Notes: a model not told the origin generated them from the letters alone. A stretch of 64,000 nt of DNA from Blasia pusilla (GCA_050084515.1 CM114273.1:5890001-5954000), one strand, 5' to 3'. Positions 23,583 to 36,749 are shown, numbered from the stretch's first letter. Numbers and translations: made by a program.

Positions 23583-25265
23583 CTAAGGAAGCCTAGTATG
23601 TTTTCTGGCTTTCCCTCGCTGTGGATCCAACTCTGCGGTTGCTCCACCCATCACAACTACGGCGGCCTCCATCTGGGCAACCCTGCATATCCAACCAGGA
23701 TCCCCCATATCTTTGGCTGCTCCATATGATGACAATGCCACGGATCCGGCATCGGGTAATCTCAATGCCATAGCGGGAATATACTCATGTAGTTGCTGTA
23801 TCTGAGCAGCCATCCCAGCCTCACGTCTGGCGTCTCCCTTGACGCCTCTAGGTGGCGGTACTCTACCTCCTCCACGGGCAGCTCCACCATCTTCTCGGGC
23901 AACTCCAGCTCCTCGTCCCCCAACGGGACCACATGGTGCACGATCTCTAGGCCCACCCGGACCGGCTACTCACTCTGCTGCCCTCTATGGCCCTCGGTCC
24001 GGACGTAACTCACGATGTAATTTGAAACACCTGGCGCATGTATGACCATACCTCTAACAATAGTCATACTGATAACCTTTTGGTGCAGCACCATCTCCTC
24101 CTCCATGCTGGGGCACACGTCCATGACCCTGACGAGTGCAATCGCGTTGATGATGGGCTCCACCACATGACCAACAAGTAATAGTAGGCGGATGCTACGG
24201 AGCCGCATATGAAGGCGTAGGTCTCTATGGCATGGCCTCTTGGTATCCTTCCTAAGCTCATGGTGCCACAGTCGACCTATCTCGGAGTCCAAGTTGCTGC
24301 CAGGTGGTGCACACAATCGTGACTGCTCTCGCCCAGAACCCATGGTGGCTACGCTCTCCTCCGCCATGTTGCGCTCAATATTCTTGGCGGTCCTAAAAAC
24401 ATCTCTCAACATAGGGGAGGTGTTCATAAGAAGCACCCCCTCCCGTACCCGTGTCCGCAGGGTCCGGTCCAGCATCGCATACCATTGCTGGATTGCATGA
24501 GCCTCAGTAATCCCCTCAGTGACGTTGATCAATCGGCGCAAGCGAGTGTAAGCCTCATGCAAACTCTCACCCGGTGCCTCTAGAATTCATAGATGCTCCG
24601 CAACTTCTCTCGTCTGTACCCCTTCTCCGCCCGTAACTCAGCAAAGAACTCAACCATAGGGTTGAACCTGGGACAAACCCGACTAGACGGTGCAACTGCT
24701 CCAGTGCGAGTGACCCCTCCTAAAACATCACTAGTGGAAGAGGAAGTAGCCTCTCCTGACTCCTCCTCCTCATCTGGGAACGGCTCCGTCCATGACACAT
24801 AGTGTGGGTCATAGTAGAGTCGCCATGCCTCAATCTCATGGACATATCTGTTGGAGAACTCATGGTAATTGTCCATGGGCGCCCCCTCTAAATGCTGGAA
24901 CATACTTTTCCATGCTGTAAACGGGTTGAACTCTCTAGAGTTCCTAGACCATTGTGAGTCACACCAACTCCTAAACTCCACAATGAAGTCATGTAGCTCT
25001 AAACACCCGAAAACCTGCTGCAGTTGTCTACCCCGGTCGTCCATCTCGTATGCCCAACTGGTAGGACCAGTCAATGTGTACGGTGGATCACTAACACACT
25101 CCTCTATATGCTCTCCCTTGTCTGAAGATGACACAGAAGGAGATCGAGGTGGTCTCTCACATGCAGACCCTCGAAACCTTGCACCACTCTGCGTAAACCC
25201 TCTAAAGCTACTCTCAGGTCCACTATCTCGCCTCTCAAAATCCTGAAAGGACGCCGTGATGGCCC
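23583..25265 (-). pseudogene. Gag remnant of gypsy element 2
   Basis: 24580-25134 contains FNPFTAWKSMFQHLEGAPMD and ends after REKLRSIYEF. 23966-24562 continues gag (LRRLINVTEGITEAHAIQQ). Near 24020-24060 the zinc knuckle is eroded: its first Cys is replaced and a TAG interrupts it before RYGHTCARC. The start region near 25250 lacks an in-frame ATG. Overall it is a non-functional copy. Confidence 0.7.
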
Positions 25266-25600
25266 TCGTGCCCCTCTCATACGATCATTCTCAATTTCGT
25301 GATTAATCCCTCAATCACTCAAACTAAATATGCGGCACTCAATCTACACTCTCTCACTGAGATGTGTGTTGTGCGGCAACAAGCAGCGTGGTGCGGAAAA
25401 TCATTCATCTATCATCTCATCGACAAACCATCCTCAACTCTGGACATCCCACACATGTCTATGTCCCCTAAACCCATACATCATCGATGCTCCTAGCATC
25501 AACAAAAAATCCAATATCCCAAATAACTTCCCAATATTCGGAAATCCCTCATATGTGCGGGGTAAGAGACCAGAATGGGTAACCTAACAATAATGTCGAT

Positions 25601-27015
25601 GTCACTCCTCGGCAAGTGCAAATCTGGACCCCAACTCGATCGTGAAGACAACTCCTCCAATCAGCAAGTCGTACTCCTCTCGTATTGACGTTGCTAAATC
25701 TCCTCGATGTGCGGTGCAGGTCGAGCGGTCCAGTGCGGCATTGGCGGCATGGAACGACTACAAACACTACGTCACTCGAGTCCACGATTGAGACGGTGGG
25801 GTGCGGCCACGAGCGGCACGGCGCAGCAATCGGCGGTGCGTTGCGGCTACGGGTGTCACGGCACGGTACTCGATCGTCGTGGAGCGGCTACCAATCACAA
25901 CATAGCAGCATAAAATCAAAATTCAAACACCATAACCGCAGGTCATGTGCCATCACTGGTTGATGACAAAACTGCAATGATAGTGGCAGCCAAACCAAAG
26001 TACGTGGTGGCGACGCAAGTTAGAGAATCAACGAACGTCGTGGAAGACCCTCCACTCCGTAATGGAAGCAATGACAACCAAAGGGTGGACAATGGACGGT
26101 GGACCGTTGATGGTGACGGCCGACCGGTGATGGTGATAGTTGACCATTGACGATGATAATTGACCATTGATGGTGATGGTTGACGGCGACGGCCGCCGCC
26201 AGCGTGGCAGTTGGTTTAGGGTTTGAACAATTTAACCCTAAAAATCGCCTAGCAATGGAAGTTTTGCAAGATTCACCATAACTTTTTGCTCAAAATTTTG
26301 AATTGCGCACTATTTATTGCATAGCGTGCATAGCTGCATGATCTACGACAGCGTTAAAAATATTTAGAATCAAACATTCCAGTAAAAACTTACGGGGACT
26401 CTTGTAAGGCCCAATGTCTCTTTCTCCTACACAAAATTTGGCAGCGCTTCCGCGATGATTTCTCCCAACGAAAATGTAAAACCAGTAAAAATTAGCAAGC
26501 TACATGGTGCTCCAAAGAGCACTAGCATGGGGCAACCTGCCCCCAAAATTAATCCCTATCAGAAATTGGGCAGCGCTTCCGCGCGCCACTCTTTCACACG
26601 AAAAATTGGAAAATGCAAAGAACAATGAATGCAGCCCTTGCTCCGGTGAGCACTCCCATGAGCCGCTGAACGAGGAACTTGGTCCCCAACCTGCAAAAAC
26701 AGCGAGTGACTAACGAGCCCAATGTCTCACTCTCTCATTCTCTCTTTGTAAAGTAAGATCCAATCTCTCTCTACACCATCTCACACCATAGCTCTCAAAA
26801 GTGTGCACTCTCTCTCATCTCAAACCAAACCCACTCTCCCAATGAGAGGCTTGGGTTACACCCACAAGGCAAGGGACCATAGCTCCGTCCCCTTATGCCA
26901 AGAGGTTCAAAAAAGAGAGAATGAGCTCTCAAGCTCTCTCTTCTTGAGGTATATCCCTCCCCTCTCCCAAGCTATCTCCATGGTAATCTATGCTCCCAAG
27001 TCACTTCCTTGGCTC
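25601..27015. other. Repeat-derived intergenic DNA
   Basis: No gene. It holds the minisatellite at 26090-26200, a motif GGCAGCGCTTCCGCG repeated at about 26440 and 26570, and CT-rich sequence from 26720. It probably represents leader and LTR debris of element 2. Confidence 0.45.
26090..26200. repeat. Degenerate minisatellite of TTGACCATTGATGGTGAT type
   Basis: Four to five imperfect units of about 20-27 bases, all variants of (T/C)(T/C)GACC(A/G)TTGATGGTGATGG. The region is outside any recognised gene. Confidence 0.65.
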
Positions 27016-27265
27016 TTGACCTGATGTAGGAGGTCAAGGGCCACTTACCAAAAATATAAAGTCAATCACATATTCAAAATGGTACTTACCTAAAATAGTA
27101 AGTTCCTCAATATGGCTCCAAGTGAGCCGAAACGAAGGGGAAACCTGCTCTCTCAAGTTTCCCTGGGCCTGAGCAGGTCATCCTTGACCTACTGAGCATG
27201 TCCTCTGCTTCTCACAAAGGCGCTCTACTAGATGTCACCGATATATCCTAAGAGACGTGACATGT
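27016..27265 (+). repeat. Repeat arm, inverted relative to 21515-21767
   Basis: It starts TTGACCTGATGTAGGAGG and contains CCGAAACGAAGGGGAAACC, as in the other copy. It ends where Helitron coding sequence begins, so this copy is cut by, or cuts, the Helitron. Confidence 0.7.
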
Positions 27266-28690
27266 GGCATTCGCATGGAGAATGACGCTCTTCGAAAGGA
27301 AAAAAGGAGGGTCTACCAAAGAGAACATAAAAGGAGAAGGCATGCCTTTCAACATCATGAAGGATCTTCTTATAATATTGGAGGAATGGAAGAAGATAGA
27401 AATATTCTTATGATGGAGACTCCAATTCAACATGTTCCAAGGTTTGCAACCTTATATGAATACCTTATGAATTTGCAAACCGCTTTCATTGTTGCAACTA
27501 TTTGTTTAAGTCATACTTACAAATTCGAGTCATACTGCAAAAGTGACGACGAAATTATCAGAGTTCCTATTTATGAGCAATCTCCTTCTATGTTTCCTTT
27601 GTTGAGGAATCACCCTTTGGAGGGAATGGGGTTGAGGTGCCTAATATGAGAAGTATTGAAGAGGAGATACTATTATCTAGAAATCAAGAAGATGAAGTCG
27701 TTCTTTATGCTTGCACACTTCCACCAAGAATTGAGGATGTGAACAATAATCTTAATGGATTGGAAAACCCATTAGGTGCTGAACTTATGCCTCCTACTTC
27801 AACAAATATCCAGATATCAACTAATATTGGGAGGCAAGTGAAAGTCAATAAGTTATTCAATCTTGCACTGACTCGAAACTTCCAAGAAAGTGATGTGAGA
27901 AAGCTTGGGATGCCATCAATTGTAAGTCAAACAATGGGTCATCTCAATCTTGGGAAGATGATTGAAATATGTCCTTCAAGTTATGCTCTCCATTGGGAAT
28001 GTGAGAAAGTGAAGGCTACAAGATTTTGCAACTCGCCTTTTGGTATGTGTTGCCAACATGGAAAAGCTCACCTTCCTTTTTTGAAGAAGACTCCTCCATT
28101 CTTGCAATCATTAATTTCAGGTAATTGGTGCTCAATGTCTTCACTTTCTTACCCATGTCTACATTACAATTAGCTTCAACAAGAGTTCAATGACAGAGCA
28201 AATTGGTGGTATCGGACACTCTAGGGTTCAAGGTGGCATCAACCATACTATTGGAGCACTACATCCTGAGGAAGGGGATTATCCTAGATTTGCTCAAATC
28301 TACATTCATGATATTGAGAATGAGTTGGAGCATCGAGGAAGAGTTATGTCACGCAATCTCCAACTTGACATCTTACAAGGACTACAAGAGATTCTTCATG
28401 AGAATAATCCCTATGTTAAATTATTTCGTAACATTGCAAATATGACAAGTGATCGCAATGTGTGCATCATCCTAAAGGCAAGTAAGGGTGGTCTCAAGGC
28501 AAAACATTACAACTTACCATTGGCTTCTCAAATTGCAGAAATTTTTCCAGGTGATGGAAGCGATTGTGTTGATCGACGTGATATTATTGTGCAATTACAT
28601 GGAGGGGGGATAAGACGTATATCAGACCTAAATGAAGCATATATTCTACTGCACTATGTTCTATTGTTTGTTTATGGTGAAGCAGGCTAG
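27262..28690 (+). pseudogene. Helitron N-terminal helitron-like region
   Basis: The pieces RRVYQREHKRRRHAFQHHEG (at ~27300), CQHGKAHLPFLKKTPPFLQ (at ~28050) and GALHPEEGDYPRFAQIYIHD with KASKGGLKAKHYNLPLASQI (28190-28690) match the zinc-finger-like and Helitron_like_N segments of plant Helitron proteins. The spaces between frames may include an original intron (28111-28190 has splice-like ends) as well as decay. Confidence 0.7.
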
Positions 28691-28741
28691 CATCTTGGAA
28701 TACCATTTGGGAGTTTTCCAGAAACTACAACCAGTACCGCT

Positions 28742-29995
28742 ATGACGGATAATATACTGCATGGTGGAGTTGCAGAATGTTCTCATGACTCAATGGAGGA
28801 GGATAGAGTTGATGGTGGGATAAATGAGGAGACATTCACAAGGAATCGAAAGACTATTACAGTATTGCAATTTGCCTCTTTTCGACTACAAACACGACTT
28901 GGAGCTCAAGATGATAATCGATTACTTCGATTTGGTCGCCTTACTCAAGAGTCCATGGTTGATCTCTATGCTACTATAGAGATGTAAAGATTAGGTTGGG
29001 TTTGATTAAATCAAAAGAAGTTACGAGCTGAATTGTATCAAGGTGTAAAAGATGCCTTATATCAACATGTACGGTATGGATGGGATGAGGTTTGGGAGAC
29101 GCATTATTTTGCCTTCTTCTCTTAGTGGGGGGCCACGTCATATGCATCAACTATATCAAGATGCAATGGCATTGTGAGGCACTTTGGAAAACAAGATTTG
29201 TTTTTTACCATGACATGCAATCCTAAGTGGGAAGAGATTACATCAGCATTGTTACCCGACCAAACTGTTGTGGATCGACTTGATTTGGTTGTGAGAGTTT
29301 TTGAGAAAAAGAACAGGGAGTTACTACGACTCATTATGAAGAATCATATTTTGGGAGGAGTTTTGGGATGTATTCATGTGGTGGAGTTTCAAAAAAGAGG
29401 CTTATCACATGTCCATGTCTTGATTATTCTCGGACATGAGGACAAGCCACGTATCACTTCTGATTATGATGATATTATTTTAGCTGAGCTTCCAGATCCG
29501 ATCATACATCCAAGACTCTATTCTACTGTGGCTAATTGCATGGTTCATGGTCCATGCAGACCATTAAATGCTCCCTGCATGGATAGGGAAACAAAAAAAT
29601 GTACCAAAGGCTATCCCAAGGCTTTTGCTTGGATGACTTCGGAGACGGAAGATGGTTATCCAATCTATCGGAGGTAAGTAAACTATTAATTTCTTAACGA
29701 ACTATGAAGTAGAGGTATTAAACTAACATACAAATTTGTCTTCTTTGTTTTGTTGTTGTAATTCTTACATATATATTCCATCTCTTCTAATATTATGTTC
29801 TCTCTTACATACGCTAGATTGGACGATGGAAAGAAGATAATAAAGCATGAAAAGTGCTTGGATAATCGATGGGTTGTGCCTTATAATCCTTTATTATGTA
29901 CCCTCTTTGATTGTCATATTAATTTGGAGATCACCAACAATATTTCTACGGTGAAATACTTATATAAATACATATATAAGGGATCTCATCCTTGA
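28742..29995 (+). pseudogene. Helitron Rep (HUH endonuclease) region
   Basis: 29174-29677 carries RHFGKQDLFFTMTCNPKWEE and the two-His motif in RGLSHVHVLIIL. After a likely intron (29677-29810), 29795-29995 has STVKYLYKYIYKG, which holds the catalytic Tyr pair region of Helitron Rep. Upstream, 28900-29170 encodes QDDNRLLRFGRLTQES and QDAM-like sequence in broken frames. HUH nucleases nick and join the element ends during rolling-circle transposition. This copy cannot make a full protein. Confidence 0.8.
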
Positions 29996-30129
29996 TCATT
30001 TAAGGTCTCAAAATATATGGATACCTCTATGACAATGGAGATCATCGATGAGATAAACCAACATCTCGATGCAAGTTAAAACTAACCAAATTTACAAGGA
30101 TTCTCTTTCTGATTCTAATTGATTGTTTT

Positions 30130-30960
30130 TTGAATGACATGATATACATGAACATCTATAAAGTAAGTAATCTTGGAATTTTATGTAGGTATATCTCTTC
30201 TTCAGAGGCATGTTGGCGACTTTTTAAGTTTAATTTGCATGCCAAACAACCAAGTGTTATGAGATTGGCTATCCATCTACCAGAGACACAAACGGTTTAC
30301 TTTAATGATTCTGACATACTTAAGGATATTTTACAAAGAAATAGGGACACCACCTTAACTCAATGGTTTGTTTCTAATCAACTTGATCAAATGGCTCAAG
30401 AGTATTTATATCTTGATTTTCCTATATATTATCGTTGGAGTGGAAAAAAATGGGTTCGTAGAATACGAAAAAGAAATGGTTGCGGTCATCCTATTGGAAG
30501 TTTATACCTTACTCATCCATGTAAACATTATATGTCGTATTGTGCTTATGTAAGAATTATTCTAATTTGGGTTGAATCTTACTTTAGAAATATTCATGTA
30601 AGAAAATAAGCGTTTTTTTTTCAATACTAAATGATCTAACCAATTGCATAAGTTTCTATAGGTGATGGAGAATGTCATTGGTTAAGGTTACTTCTTCATC
30701 ATGTTCGAGGTGCAACTTCATATGAACACTTGGGAATTGTACATGGAATCGTATATCCAACTTTTAAGGAAGTTGCTATTCAATTGGGACTTCTTGAGGA
30801 TGATAATGAAGTCTTCTCTTGCTTACAAGAAGCTTCAGAGATTCGCACCGGTCCCTCACTTGGGCAATTATTTGCTATCATACTAGCTTATAATATACAT
30901 GCTAGACCTTCTGCACTATGGAGTCAATTCTTGGCTTCACTCATAGAGGATATATTATAT
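30130..30960 (+). pseudogene. Helitron Rep-helicase linker region
   Basis: Two frames: SSSEACWRLFKFNLHAKQPS and RLAIHLPETQTVYFND (30190-30330), then GIVHGIVYPTFKEVAIQLGL and LGQLFAIILAYNIHARPSAL (30730-30960). These are typical of the region between Rep and helicase in plant Helitron polyproteins. The intervals between frames resemble short introns with GT-AG-like ends. Confidence 0.7.
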
Positions 30961-31067
30961 GAACGACGTGAGGTAAGAAAAAGAATTAGAACATTGCTCA
31001 TCTTCCTTCTTCTTTTTCTTCTTTCTGTTCACGATTATATCTTTGGATTTTATTTGATATATATTGC

Positions 31068-32856
31068 TTGCCCTTGCAGAAAACAGGAATTCCCAATCTC
31101 CCACCCGATGATTCTACCATTAACACTGCATTCTTGGAAATACATTATCATTTGCAAGATCTTCGGAAGAGATTATCTGATTTTCCATACATGCCACAAC
31201 CTAACTATGAATCCCCTCATTCACGAACACTTTTGGAGGAAGAGGAACTCTTATATTATCAAAGTGACTTATGTGAGCAAGTTATAATTCGGAAGGCATC
31301 TTTGAATGATGGACAAAGGATCATTTGGGATGTTATACATGATCAATTGGATAACATGACGCATAATGCTCTATCTTCAGGAATTTTTTTTTTCATAGAT
31401 GGCCCAGATGGAAGAGGGAAGACCTTCTTATATAATCTTCTCCTTGCAAGTGTAAGAATTAAGGAAGGTATTGCTTTAGCTATTGCATCATCTGGGATAG
31501 CTGCGTTATTATTAGATGGAGGATGTACAACACACTCACGATTTAGGATTCCCATAAATATTGATGAAAGTTCAACTTGCAATATGGGTGTCAATAGCGA
31601 CGCTGCACGTTTGATCCAGAAGGCTACGCTTATTATATGGGATGAGGCACCTATGACTCATCGTCATGCATTTGAGGCTGTGAATCGTACCTTACAAGAT
31701 ATTATGGGAGTGATATTTCATGACCTCAGAGACATACCATTTGGGTGGTAGAGAAAGCTCATTATTTTCAGTGGTGACTTTCGGCAAGTTTTACCTATCA
31801 TTCGTCATGGGGATCGTTCTAAAATTATCCAAGCCACTTTAAAAAGATCACATTTATGGTCTCATATAAGGGTGATGAAGCTTACTACAAACATGAGAGT
31901 TCAAATTTTAGAAGGGCATATGCGTGTTCATCAACAAGCTTTTGCTGATTGGTTATTGGAGGTTGGAGAAGGTTGTGTGCCATTACACACTTCTTTGGGA
32001 GAAGATTTTATCCGATTGCCATCTAATATGGTTGTTTATAGCAAGAATGTAAATGATCTTATTGATATGATATATGGGAATGATCTTCAAAGGTATAATG
32101 ACATCAACTTTTTAAGAGATACAACTATTCTCACACCAAAAAATAGAGATGTCATAAATACGGAAGTCATGTCTCGATTTACTGGAGAGGTAGTAATTTT
32201 TACTCTCAATGAAAATAACTTCATTTTGTCTACTTTTGACTTCAATTTATACTAAGTTTTTGGAAAAATATTTTCTAACAAGTGTGTGTTATGTACAAGA
32301 GCATATTTTTCTTAGTATTGATTCTGTTCCAAATAAGGGAACGAGTTATATCCATCCAACAGAGTTCTTGAATACATGCTTACCTTTTGGACTGCCTCCA
32401 TATCGTTTGTGTTTGAAGATTGATGCACCAATTATGCTTTTTCGGAACATGAATGGGGCAAGAGGACAAGAAAATGACACTCGATTAATCATTCATGGAT
32501 TCATGCAACATATTATTGATGCTGAAATTATTACAGGGAAGAACATTGGAGATCGAGTTTTCATTCCGCGTATCCCATTGATTGCTTCTGACTTAGGGTT
32601 GCCTTTTGATTTACGTAGATTCCAATTCCCTATTTGTCCAGCTTTTGCCATGACTATTAATAAGTCACAAGGTCAAAATTTATGAAAGGTTGGAATATAC
32701 TTATCTATGCCTGTATTTTCTGATGGCCGATTATATGTCGCATTATCTAAAGTAGGAGAAAGAAGTTCAATTCATATTATGATTGGTAATGATACACATT
32801 CCAATGAGAAAGAGAGTTACACTCGGAATGTTGTGTATAAAGAAATTTTTGCATGA
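31068..32856 (+). pseudogene. Helitron PIF1-type helicase (broken)
   Basis: SF1 helicase motifs appear in order. Walker A is FIDGPDGRGKTFLYN. Motif Ia is near ASSGIAALLLDGGCTTHSRF. Walker B is LIIWDEAPM. Motif III is GDFRQVLPII, and the QLTxNMR-like segment is KLTTNMR. Motif V is FAMTINKSQGQ and motif VI is RLYVALSKVGER. In-frame stops after PFGW (31749) and after INKSQGQNL (32683), plus an insertion around 32200-32290, break it. 3'-5'/5'-3' strand unwinding would be its role in an intact element. Confidence 0.85.
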
Positions 32857-35375
32857 AATAAAATCTACTATTTTTTTATGCTCTTCATAGAAAAATTTTT
32901 TTTCAATGTTTTTCTTTTATCCATGCATCGCACGGGCACCTTACAAGTACACCTAACTTGCAAACGTATTTAGGTTAGGGTCATACATCTAACTAGCAAA
33001 CTTATTTAGGTTAGGTATAATTAGAATACCATATATACACAAAAGGACATTGGACCTTCATGTAATATCCAAGTATGGATTTATCAAAATAAAAATTCCT
33101 GTTATTTTATGGACATGTGAAAATGTGATCTAATGCACAAACTCCCTCTCGTGCTAATTTCATATTCTCAACTCAGAGCTCCATGCATGTATTGAGATGC
33201 CTTACAATCTTGCGACTTGGGGGTGCAAATTATCTTCAAACCTTGTATACGCATTTATTTTTGAGTGCAAATATGCGGATGAATGACACAAGATTTAGCA
33301 AAATATTCAGAATTGTATATTCAGTATGGAATTTTAGAAATTTTTTTAATAAAATTTATGGAATATTCATGTTTTGTGTTTCCATTTTGGGAAAAAAAAT
33401 TTGCCATATCAATGATGGTATGTCTAACGAAAAATTTGAAATTGGATATTAGGGAACTTCTCTAGCAAATTTACGTAATATTTGGTGTATACAAAACCTT
33501 AGAATAAAGTTGAACTTATGTAAGAAAGGCATTTGGAATAAGTAGGGTCAATATCAAGTGACCCCTCTTCATCTTAAGCCATGGCAAGATGTTATAATTA
33601 ACTAACATTATTGGCCGAACCAGGTAAGATTTAGTTGTAATCCTATTTAGCAATATTGCATCCGTCGCTAATCAAATTACAAACAAAATATGATATGGCT
33701 ACTCTTTTGGAGCAGAAAATATGCTCTCTATGTGGGAATGTGTTGGTGAATCCACAAAAGTTGCATAAGTCCATGTTTAGATTTATGGGTTGTATACCAC
33801 GCCATCAACTCAATGAAGGAAGAATATCATAACATATGAAGTAAGAATAAAATAACGGGGATGCTCCGTAGACACTTCTATGGGACATCCCTTCTCATGT
33901 TTTTAAGGTATAGCCTTTTCTTGCAATGTAGACAAGATCTCAATGTACAATCCTTCTTTCAATAGAGATCGTGATCACAAGCTAGTACATGTGTTTCTCA
34001 TCTTGTAGTGTATTCTCATGTGAGAGAGAACCTTCCAAGCTAGTGAATAGTAGTGATAACGACCATGGTGCCATATTTCCTTTCGGAAGAGGCTATTATG
34101 TAGGATCGTGAATGTGTAAAAACATACCCAAAAGTATGTTGGTAATTGAATCAAATGTTGGAAGTTTAGCAAGAAAATAATCGTGGAGGAGTAAATGGTA
34201 CAAGAGGTAAGGTATAAGTGAATGTGTGCCTCATTGTTCAACCTAGATTATGATCAAGGTTGCATGTGGACAAAGTCCATGTCCTTGTCGGTCTTATGGA
34301 AGGACTTTTTCATATGGGCTCCACCTTTCCCTTCTTTCTCATTCCTCCCACTTGCCTCAATGTTCCGCACTTTTACCGTTTCTTCCAAGTCTTCCCACCT
34401 CCACTCCCTCCCCCCTTATTACCCCACCCGCCTTTACCTTTCCTTCCATCATGAACCATAAGTGTGAGCCCCACCTTTTCCAATCCATGTATGTGGACAT
34501 ATCCAGACTTGGTCGTCCATGTCTGTCCTAGGAACAGACTTGTCCGCTTTTGTGCAACCATGATCATCATATATCTCCATCACCAAGATCAAAATGATCT
34601 TGAATATACTCATGCATACCACCATAATCATCGATCCAGTCAACTCAAATGTAGAAGAATTTGATAGAGAGTTATCCTCATCCTCCCTAAACCAAAAATC
34701 ATGTGATGGATTGAATCTCCCCCTAACAATCTATTGGATGTGATCCCTCAAAACTCCAAAATTATGGGGCTTGAAGAAGCTACCATTCTCCAATATGAAT
34801 AGTCACTTGAGCTCTCAATATCTTTGTGATGGAGGTAGATTTGCAAATGAAATTTATTGCATATTTGGAGACTGAAAGGACTAATTTGAGTTAGGTTGAG
34901 ATTTTTTAGTTTTATCGCATTAATGTCATACATCATTAAAAACCCATGATTTCAAGAATAGTAGGATAAAGAAGAATGGAAAGGGAGTACATATGAGAGA
35001 CAATGATCAAAACATATATACATCTATTTAGAAATAAAAAAAGATACCAATGAAAAATTATGCTGGAGAGTATAATATTCCTTATCTCCTAAATCCTCAC
35101 AATGATATTTCTACAACGGATTTACATTTTTAGCTAGAAAACATCTTTTTTCCTATCTCTTTTGGGATTGCAATGGTGGACATGTGTAAATTCTTGCCCT
35201 AAAAAGAATAGAACCACGTGTGTTTACCCTTTTTATACTCTCATTGAGGGTTACTATCTTGGCAAGGACCTAAAGATTGGATGTAGTTGAAATTTTTCAT
35301 GGATCGTACTGAGTCATCTTGTCCATGTATTGATGTTAATGGATGGCCTTAGCACTCAAGAAAGAGTTTAGGGTA

Positions 35376-35441
35376 TATAAATATAAATATAAATATAAAA
35401 TATAAATATAAAAAAATATAAATATATATAAATATATAGGG
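35376..35441. repeat. (TATAAA)n-like AT-rich low-complexity tract
   Basis: About 66 bases of TATAAATATAAATATAAA-type sequence with no G or C until its edge. Confidence 0.85.
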
Positions 35442-36639
35442 AAGGAAGGAGTCCTCTTGATGATCTCCCTCCATCCAAATAGAATGAATCAATATGTGGG
35501 GAAAAATGGGATAGTCATCCACATTGCAATAATCATCCACGACTATCCTATCAAGCGCAAAGACTCCAAGTCCATTTAGAGGCCCAATTTAGGCTCTTTG
35601 AATGAATATATACCACCTACTCTATACCATCAGTACGTCAATATGAATACTTTGGGATCACCTCCCTAACGTCGCGCCACACTCCACAAAATACTCTATT
35701 AATCTACCAACTAGGTTTACGAGCCCACACCTATCAAGAAGAGAATGGAAATCCTTACTTGTCCACATGTCCAAACTCCTTACTTCATACTCAAACATAA
35801 GGAGGGATGAGTTAACCTCTTGCAATTTTCATGGAGCTATCCACATTAAAAATCTTTGACATCCACAAAGTAGATATAACGATGTTTGCATAGTTGATCT
35901 TAAACTTTATGCAAAGCCCAAAGAACCTTTTCCTCCCTTAAGTCATTGAATCAGTCTTCATCGATACACTTTTACCTCTATCTTACATGGGCATTGAAAG
36001 CAAAGAGTCTATGAGAGTCTACGCTAGATTAATTGTTACCTATGCCTTGGTGTTCTTTGAAAAATGGATGCTTTTCTTGGCGTCCTCATTAAATGGAGCA
36101 TAGGGCGAGGAAAGAGTCACTAGCCATCAATGGAAGCCACCCAAGAAACGCAACTATCTATTACCTACCCTAGATTTGTCATTCCTTCCCCATCATCTAC
36201 CCAAAGTGCCTCATTTTTCTCTTATCTTGGATTTGTCTCGGAGGCCTCTATTCCACATGCATCCTTTTAATATTATAGATATTTCACAAAGGGTGTTTGA
36301 AGAGAGGGAAAAAATGCCTTAATAGTACTAATAAAACAAAACAATATATTACCTACCAGAAGTGGGACATATTCCTTGTCTTCCAACCAAAGAGAAAAGG
36401 CACCATAGGCACCCAGGATTAGAGGAAATTGATGTACCCCATCAGTTAAGAAAACAAGGACTCAAAGAGCCCAAAAATGCCATAGCCGACAATAATACAA
36501 AAAAAAAGAGGAATGTGAGTTGAATCATCGCCGCCAGAAACAATGTTGACTACTGCAGTGGAAGCAGAATTATGGGAAAGAACCCTAACGACTCTCTTGT
36601 TACTTTCAACTGCTAACCACTCCTCGAGCTGGAAGTATC

Positions 36640-36645
36640 TTTATT
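36640..36645 (-). promoter_or_regulatory. Candidate polyadenylation signal of the HAD gene
   Basis: Minus strand AATAAA about 105 bases past the stop codon. Spacing suits a plant near-upstream element; function is inferred. Confidence 0.4.
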
Positions 36646-36749
36646 CAACTATTTTGCATTTGAAGACAACTAGCAACCGATCTATGGGATTGGGAGCATC
36701 CCAAACACTCCTAAGCCTTTTTCTTTCCATGATTTGGTATCATCAGAGA

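Larger units (their letters stand above)
22691..25600 (-). mobile_element. Gypsy element 2, gag-protease fragment
   Basis: Related to element 1 but diverged. It carries gag, an eroded zinc knuckle and protease, and then stops at the copia fragment; RT, RNase H and integrase are missing. The leader side at 25550-25590 shares the sequence GAATGGGTAACCT with the leader of element 1 at about 19005. Truncation probably reflects nested insertion or deletion. Confidence 0.75.
27262..32947 (+). mobile_element. Degraded RepHel Helitron
   Basis: The Helitron order is complete along the plus strand: the N-terminal helitron-like region, the Rep HUH nuclease, a linker region, then an SF1 helicase. Stops and frameshifts (e.g. 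after 28984, near 29130, at 31749 and 32683) show inactivity. At the 3' side a weak hairpin (CCATGC-ATC-GCACGG, 32921-32935) is followed by a short spacer and TTACAAG, resembling a degenerate Helitron terminus (hairpin then CTRR). The 5' TC end was not found, and the left side looks truncated by the repeat arm. Confidence 0.85.
32948..36749. other. AT-rich intergenic DNA, no gene seen
   Basis: Short chance ORFs only. It contains the AT-rich low-complexity tract at 35376-35441. The stretch after the Helitron repeats the phrase CTTATTTAGGTTAGG twice near 32970-33015. It extends to the 3' end of the HAD gene. Confidence 0.4.
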
